A stretch of DNA of 64,000 bases from contig NC_080418.1 in the NCBI RefSeq assembly GCF_029873635.1, positions 150,901,748 through 150,965,747 on the forward strand. The letters run 5' to 3'. The notes under the pieces were generated by a model. It ran no database searches. It saw only the letters and a program-made list of their open reading frames with translations, and was not told where the DNA came from. The translations under genes were made by a program, and so were the position numbers. Shown here one piece after another: positions 57,899 through 64,000 of the stretch. Each line of letters starts with the position of its first letter. Within the stretch, counting starts at the first letter, position 1. Origin of the DNA: Malania oleifera. Its lineage: Eukaryota; Streptophyta; Magnoliopsida; Santalales; Ximeniaceae.

Positions 57899-58298
57899 CC
57901 TCCTCCTCCTCCTCCTCCTCCTCCTCTTCGCAGTTCGCTTTTGACGTTTTCTTTGCAACTCTTCTGCATCGACATCTCAATTTCTCAATTTAACAAGCAA
58001 GCAAGCAAACATCTATTCCAAAAGATATAAATCTAAAAAGAAAAAAATAAAAAACTGTTCAGTTTGGAATTTTCCTCATGTGACTCCCTATATTTGTGTA
58101 GAACTCTTCTTGTTTTCCACCTGAAAATCCCTAAAATTCATCGGATCATACTCCTTGGTCTCGCCTTCTACCTACCCATCCCCAATTATTACCTCAATCA
58201 GTAAATCTCTCAATTCATATCGAGAAAGGAAAAAGAAATTACCTTTTTTTGTATCGTTCAAATCCAAGAATTGCCGGACTGGAGGGTTTTGTTTGCGG
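57637..58298 (+). other. Upstream region and leader of the two-pass membrane protein gene
   Basis: A TATATATATA stretch lies near 57708-57718. A (CT)n run (57862-57894) and a TCC run (57899-57926) are placed as in many plant leaders. No other in-frame ATG precedes 58299. Confidence 0.5.
57862..57926 (+). repeat. (CT)n and (TCC)n microsatellites
   Basis: About 16 CT units followed by about nine TCC units lie 370-440 bp before the start codon at 58299, probably within the leader or core promoter. Confidence 0.93.
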
Positions 58299-58916
58299 AT
58301 GGCATCGCCGGTGGTGGATTGCCGGAGCCTCATCGAATTCTGCAAAGCCTATGCTGAGAACCGCCACATCCCCAACCAAACTCACCCCAACTCTCGCACC
58401 AGGAAGCACTGCGACTCTCCCTTTGTCGCAATCGACATCCTCATCCTCCTCCTGGTCGTCGGCGCGCTTGGAACCCTCACGGTTCCCTATATGAAATTCG
58501 TCTTCGGCCAGATTGTCCCTGCAATTTTGGACACCCTGCGCGAGGCGCCCGTGCCGTACGTGGCTGGGTCCGTGGTGGGATTATTCATCGCGATCGGCGT
58601 TTGGGAGATCGTGGATCAGCAGTCTAGGAAGTGCGGAAAGCCTCGGTGCAAGGGTCTGCGGAAGGCGGTGGAGTTCGACATACAGCTGGAGTCGGAGGAG
58701 TGCGTCAAGTGCTTGCCTCCCGACACAAAGATTTCCGATCAGAAGGTGCAGCCTCTGGAGTTAGCGCTGGAGGATCACAAGGAGCTCCAGGCCGAATTGA
58801 AGAGGATGGCGCCGCTCAATGGCCGCACTGTCCTCATTTTCCGAGCACCTTGCGGCTGTCCTCTCGGCAGGATGGAGGTTTGGGGCCCTAAGAAACTCCG
58901 TAGGATCAAGAAATAG
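58299..58916 (+). CDS. Conserved plant two-pass membrane protein with paired Cys ("ribosomal protein L34e superfamily" of Arabidopsis)
   Basis: A single exon of 205 residues, MASPVVDCRSLIEFCKAY to KKLRRIKK. The ATG at 58299 is the first in its frame. Two hydrophobic segments are seen at about residues 42-66 (FVAIDILILLLVVGALGTL) and 87-104 (VPYVAGSVVGLFIAIGVW). Cysteines come in spaced pairs: C112/C117 (CGKPRC), C135/C138 (CVKC) and C185/C187 (APCGCPLG), suggesting a metal site in the soluble C-terminal half. The C-terminus is basic. I recall this family being annotated in Arabidopsis as an L34e superfamily protein; the membrane segments argue against a ribosomal role. Function unknown. GC content is well above the surroundings. 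The frame is intact. Confidence 0.85.
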   Translation: MASPVVDCRSLIEFCKAYAENRHIPNQTHPNSRTRKHCDSPFVAIDILILLLVVGALGTLTVPYMKFVFGQIVPAILDTLREAPVPYVAGSVVGLFIAIGVWEIVDQQSRKCGKPRCKGLRKAVEFDIQLESEECVKCLPPDTKISDQKVQPLELALEDHKELQAELKRMAPLNGRTVLIFRAPCGCPLGRMEVWGPKKLRRIKK

Positions 58917-60639
58917 GATATTCATCATTGTTCTTCTTTTCTTATTTTCCTTTTTTTTTTTAAAGAAAATCTTTTGATTCTTGATTCAAATGAATATATT
59001 ATGAAGTATGGTTGTCAATTTTTGACCCTTTTTCTTTATGCCGAATCTTACTTCTCAACTGAATTGTTAAGGGAAAAATATATACATATATATATATATA
59101 TATAAAATTCAAACTCTTCTTGTATGTTTTAAATTGTTTGATTCGTATTTTTATTGGTGGTAAGCTTCTTTGCCATGATCATACTTGATGTGCAATCTTG
59201 TTGAATTAAACAAAAAGAATAAATATATATTTTTTGAGCTTTTGATCTTGAGACTATACAGTGAATAGAGTAATGCGTATGAATAAGCATTAATGATTCA
59301 TTTTTATTTTTTTTGAGGAACTATTAATCATGTCTCGAATAAATGATGTTCTTTGTCATAGTCTTCTCACAATCACATTCAAACCAATGTGTAATTTTAA
59401 TTATATGAATAAATATAATTTTCCTTTTTTGTCTTTTGAATTTCCTCTCTGATTTTCAAAGTTGATACAATACAAAGTTTTATTTAAAAAAAAAACAAAT
59501 TTTACAAAGTTTTATTGTCTACTGTCCAATCAAAAATGTTTGAGAATTGGGCATAACATATTGTGAAGATAAATTTGGCCAAGTAAGCATTATTGCAACA
59601 AATCTATGTTATTTCTTGGAATAGCCTTGTGTTTATTATTATTCTATTGTGTCTATCTTCTCCACCAGATGTAGTTTGAGACTTTTGAGGAGTCGCATGC
59701 TAGCAAGAATTGGAAAGATTTATGGGTAGCTAGTTAGATTCATTATAATGACATAATAGTCTTACATTCTTGATTTATGGGTAGTTAGCTAGATTCATTA
59801 TAATGACATGATAAACTGGCATTCTTGTGTCATATGAGGGATATAATCCTAACTTAAATAGAACGATGACAAACAACGACAACGACAAAGATGATAGAAA
59901 ATAGAGATGGATTTACTTATTTGATTATCAAATAAAAACAAGTAATTGGATTAACCTTCTATCCTACAAATATGCGAATGAAATAACACGTTCGCATATA
60001 AATAGAAATAAGTAATATTTTAAAGATGAGGAGAGTGAGAATGTAACCTTTAAAACTATGAAATGACCAAAAGAGCGACAAAAAACTTGTATTTTATGAC
60101 ATAAAGATAAAAGGGTAAGGATGATTGAAATGTGATAAGATTATTTATTTTCCACACTATCTATTTTAATGCTTAGGAGTATGGTCAAATTTAAGGCTTT
60201 TCATTTTTTAATATCATTCGTTAGCATTTTCTTTTTCATTTCATTCATATCTCATTTCTTTTTGCAAATTAAACAATGACTAAATCTTTTACAATAATAT
60301 GTATTTCAATGACGCATCTTCTTATACAATTATTATTCCATCTATTTTTTATTTTTTTTCATTTCGTGAACCAAATATAAACTAATTACATGAGATAGAG
60401 TATCTGATCAATTGAATATAATAACTTTTGCAGAATTGTTAAAAGGGAAATCTTTTTTACAGTAGTAGGAATGTTGTGTTTGTAGGATTAAGTACATAAC
60501 TATTTGTTTTTCTGAGGTTTAGGACTTAGATACATGCCCATTTTCACCTATTAGATGCCCCTACCCAAAACTCTCGAGCCTTAAAAGGCACTTTCAAGTT
60601 TGGGAGTACTTTAAAAATTACCTTTTTTTTTTATCAACT

Positions 60640-60880
60640 ATAGTTTATAAATAGTACTCATTTATCAATTATAAGCATAACTTTGTTATTTATATGATTA
60701 AAACTCATTTTTCACTTATGAACATAACATCTATTAATATGAGCAAAGGTCATCTCATGATATGAGTAAATCTCATTTATATATGAGCAAGGCTCATTTG
60801 ACATCTGTCAATATGAGCAAGACTCGTCTGTCTATAAACAAAACTCATCTATCAATATGAGCAAAACTCATTTGTATTTG
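60640..60880 (+). repeat. Degenerate repeat of about 30 bp with ATGAGCAA...CTCAT dyads
   Basis: Six to eight loose units repeat (A/T)ATGAGCAA(A/G)(A/G)CTCATTT with spacers such as ATCTGTCAAT. The theme resembles, but does not equal, the dyads in 40390-41290. Confidence 0.55.
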
Positions 60881-61285
60881 ATCATTCCACCGAGTGGTCC
60901 TATTTGATTGTTTTATACTCTGTGACTTTTTTATACCTTGTGACCCCTTAGTGTGATCCTTTGTGACATAACTGTACAACCCAATTTGGCACCCCTTTTA
61001 GGGTTAAGTCTCCTCAATATTTTTTTCTGCACATAAATTGCCGAAAGAAAAACTTGCATTTTCACAAAATTAATACAATGTTCTTTCAACAACAAGTATT
61101 CACCAATAAGGTTTTTTTTTTTGGCATTTGTTTTTTATACTAATGGTTGTTTATTGAAACATATTTTAATTGCAGGCATGAAAAATTTCACACGCTCAAA
61201 TTGTTTCGTTTGAATTACACACACTTCTACACGTCAATCTCCTATATCAATAAAATGATTTGAAGTGTCAATATGCATTTACCCA

Positions 61286-61301
61286 TCTCTCTCTCGCTCA
61301 A

Positions 61302-61367
<66 letters not shown>
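61286..61367 (+). repeat. (CT)n microsatellite, interrupted
   Basis: An 80-bp CT run with a few interruptions lies just left of the right-edge copia LTR. Confidence 0.95.
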
Positions 61368-61369
<2 letters not shown>

Positions 61370-61442
61370 TGCAGTTCATCATCATCAAGACCATTAAATT
61401 TTTTGTTTCCATTTAATCTCCGTTTCCATATTTGCTTAACAG

Positions 61443-61855
61443 TGTTGGCAATACCTTTGTGAATATTTATATAAGCAGATGAGAATGAGAATCGCAAAGG
61501 AGCTAGCTTTCATACGCTGGAATGATAATACCGCGTGCCAAATTCATCCCATTAAATCATAATTAATCCCTTCCTTTTACTATCATCCTATGTATCTATA
61601 TAATGAGAGCATTTGCGTGTGAATATGCAAGCAAGTGAGTGAACGAGGAGTGTGAGAGTGCTACAGGTGAGAGAGAGAAAAGTGTGAGAAGAGTTGAGTT
61701 GAGTGTGTCTCCTCCTCTTGTTTTCTCCCAGGTTATAGTAGATTTGGTGTGCTCTATGGACGTAGGTCAGAATAGACCGAACCATGTATATCTGGTGTTC
61801 TTATTCTGTGCTTGTTTTGCTTATATGTATGATTATTGTTCCTAGATCCCTAACA
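61443..61855 (+). repeat. Probable 5' LTR of the right-edge copia element
   Basis: The right end is fixed by the primer site. The left end (TGTTGGCAATACC) is a guess from TG and typical length. A TATA-like CTATATAATG lies near 61596-61605. Confidence 0.5.
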
Positions 61856-64000
61856 ATTGGTATCAGAGCCAGGTTGGAACAAAGTAGTTAAATCAGAGCA
61901 AAATTGCCAGATCAGAGCCCCTGCCCAGTATCTCATAATTGAGATTTGAAGCCACCATCGTGTTCCTCTCGTCGAGACGAAGCCAACAATGCAAATCATA
62001 GCTCAAACAAAGGTCGTAGGAGCTATATTATGCTAATTACGTGTTTAAAAAAATTTATTTCTAGGAAAGTGGGACTTAAGTAGTCTACTGTGACCCCCAC
62101 TTCTTTGGAAATTTACCTGGTGTAATTTAGCACAATTATCACTTGGCCCCACTGCCACATCAGCACCTGCCACATCAGCGCCACGTTAGCAGCTAGTTAA
62201 CGTCATCAGTAATAGCCTCGGAATATTCCGTTAAGTGGGAGTATATTTCGTCAAGTTTAACAGAAAGTTGACCCAATTTTGACCAAAAAATTTGACCAAG
62301 TTTTCAGAGTCATTTCAAGTCTATTTTTTGAACGACTTGAACCATTTCTAAGGTTTTCAGGCATTCAATATCCAAATGTACTCTCTGTTTTAGCTGATTC
62401 CATCTTTAGATAGCGCGAATCGAGATGTTGAACGAAAAAAGCTCAAATATTGAGATATTTAACGACACCAATTTCAGTTTGTAGAAGATGCAGATCAAGG
62501 ACTTATTGCTTGGTAAGGAGTTGCACTTACCATTGAAAGGAAAGTCAGATTCCATGATAGAGGACAAGTGAGAGTTGTTTGATCGAAAAGCTCTCGAAAC
62601 TATCAGAATGATGCTAGCAAATTATGTTGCCTTCAATATCAAGCACAGGACAACCACCAAGTCTCTTATGGATACGCTCTCCAACATGTACGAGTAGTCA
62701 TCAGCCGCCAATAAGGTACACTTAATGAAAAAATTATTTACCATGAACATGTTCGAAGGTGAAAGTTTTCGTAGACATTTGAACAATTTCAATGAGCTGG
62801 AGGATCAACTTGCCTTAATTGAAATCACGTTTGACAGTGAAATTCGTGCCTTATTGATTCTTAGTCAGTTGCCAAAGCGTTGGAAAGGTATTGTTATTGC
62901 GATCAATAGCTCCGTAGGGAAATCAAAGCTAAAGTATGACGAAGTCGTCAACATGATTTTGATGGAAGAGATCAAGATGCAATCAAACACTGCTCCACTT
63001 CAAGTTCAACCTTGAACGTGGAAAGCCGAGGGAGAAATTCATGGAAAGGAAGCGGGCATGGACGATCAAACAATCGCGGTAGATATAGAACCAGACGGTC
63101 TAAATCTAGAAATCCCAGAGATTCTCTGAGCATAAAAAACATTGAGTGTTGGAACTGTGGAAACTTCAGTCATTACAGAAACTAGTGCAAAAGTCCAAGA
63201 AAAAAATATAAGGCAAAGACAGAATCAAATGTCTCTTTAGAAGAAGGTGATATGTTGATATGCCTCTTGGAGAGCAAGAATGAGTCTTGGGTCTTAGACT
63301 CTAGAGCCTCATTTTATGCCACTTGCAGTAAAGATTGCCTAGGGAGTATACACTAGGTGGCTTCGATAAGGTATACCTTGACAATGATCAACATTGTGAT
63401 ATAGCCGGCAAGGGAGTTGTGAAGATCAAGATGAACGGGTCCTTATGGAAGCTGAAGGATGTCAAATATATTTTCGACCTGAGAAAGAACTTGATCTCAG
63501 TTGGACAACTAGCAGATGTGGGATACACCACAACATTCATTGACGATGAATGGAAGATTTCAAAAGGTGTACTGTCGATTGTACGAGGTAAGAAAAGTGG
63601 AATGCTTTATGTGACTTCTAATGCCTATATGTCTATTTAAATTGTTATAGGAAATGACGATAACAACATTTGACATCAACGACTCGGTCACATGAGTGAG
63701 AAGGGACTCAGTGCGATGCATTCAAAGGGAAAATTGAGTGATCTACGGTCAGTAGAGATTGATATATGCGAGGATTGTATACTCGATAAATAGAAGAGGG
63801 TCAGTTTCCAAACATACACCAGTACCCCGAAGAATGGGAGACTTGAACTAGTCCACTCAGATGTATGGGGACCAACAACCGTCTTATCCACAGGTGGAAG
63901 GAATTACTCCGTGACATTTATTGATGATCATTCTCGGAAGTTATAGGTTTATTTTAGGAAATACAAATTTGATGTCTTTGATGCTTTCGAGATTTGGAAA
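61443..64000 (+). mobile_element. Ty1/copia LTR retrotransposon, Tnt1-like, 5' part (fossil, runs off right edge)
   Basis: A probable 5' LTR (about 61443-61855) ends CCCTAACA and is followed after two bases by the initiator-Met primer site TGGTATCAGAGC (61858-61869). Parts in order: gag about 62480-63015 (FRRHLNNFNELEDQL near 62770), a zinc-knuckle-like CWNCGNFSHYRN region near 63150-63185, protease/GAG-pre-integrase about 63280-63790 (RKNLISVGQLADVGY near 63485), and the start of the integrase (LVHSDVWGPTT near 63850, VTFIDDHSR near 63912). It is broken with several breaks. The rest and the 3' LTR are beyond the window. Confidence 0.9.

Larger units (their letters stand above)
58917..61442. 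other. AT-rich intergenic region
   Basis: The 3' untranslated region of the membrane protein gene comes first, then AT-rich DNA with a (TA)n run near 59086-59104. A degenerate repeat with ATGAGCAA motifs lies at about 60640-60880, and interrupted (CT)n at 61286-61367. No gene was recognised. Confidence 0.6.

Noticed and set aside
57707-58030. Arg/Glu- and Ser/Leu-rich frames across the CT/TCC runs (likewise at 24786, 38657 and 61265)
   Set aside because: They are translations of microsatellites.
58249-58891. Overlapping plus-strand frames inside the membrane protein gene
   Set aside because: They are shadows of the GC-rich real frame and share no conserved sequence.

Overview
The window is nuclear DNA of a eudicot plant. 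The evidence is GT-AG introns of up to 8 kb, three conserved plant genes interrupted by transposable elements, CT-type microsatellites in leaders, and Ty1/copia, Ty3/gypsy, TRIM, SINE, RTE-LINE and Mutator-like insertions. No CRISPR, operon, tRNA or rRNA gene was seen. The species cannot be named from the sequence.

Host genes. (1) 3961-14328, plus: the last twelve exons of the mitochondrial branched-chain 2-oxoacid dehydrogenase E1-beta subunit; the transit-peptide end lies left of the window. (2) 22070-15150, minus: a complete nine-exon TATA-box-binding protein gene of 200 residues whose stop codon is split by its last intron. (3) 38044-26162, minus: a complete seven-exon plastid-type NusB-domain protein of 289 residues with an 8.1 kb intron. 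(4) 58299-58916, plus: a single-exon, 205-residue two-pass membrane protein with paired cysteines. Genes 1 and 2 converge. The same pair sits at consecutive loci twice in Arabidopsis (At1g55510/At1g55520 and At3g13450/At3g13445), so this is conserved microsynteny rather than a chance arrangement.

Mobile DNA by region. 1-3600: a plus-strand copia fossil running off the left edge, abutting a minus-strand copia remnant, both in a BCKDH intron. 5853-9716: a whole-outline copia fossil, antisense in a BCKDH intron, with LTRs and a 5-bp target duplication. 11980-12271 and 23595-23896: miniature LTR elements (TRIMs), the first ending 34 bp before a BCKDH exon; more distant TRIM-like units lie at about 26587-26855 and 31099-31578. 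20105-20854: a palindromic LTR-like fold-back with TG...CA ends and a CCCAG duplication, inside a TBP intron. 31690-32225: the 3' end of an RTE LINE. 33338-33432 and 13301-13400: Au-type SINE fragments.

39889-55985 is a nest. A gag-only LTR element is arranged as LTR-gag-LTR-gag-LTR with a shared middle LTR. A 2-kb solo LTR (41457-43457) is inserted in its left part, and a 9.2-kb chromovirus (Tekay/Del-like, 45149-54396) is inserted in the shared middle LTR. Two of these families carry arrays of a decamer palindrome, TCGTCGACGA, in their LTRs. 56121-57636 is a Mutator-like element with long inverted ends around a Ser/Lys-rich open frame of unknown origin. A third copia element (Tnt1-like, plus) begins near 61443 and runs off the right edge.

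Most candidate novelty lies in how the repeats are built: the palindromic LTR-like element, the shared-LTR gag-only array, the decamer arrays and the dyad conserved in the TRIM LTRs. The host genes are well known, apart from the split stop codon and the TRIM against a splice acceptor.
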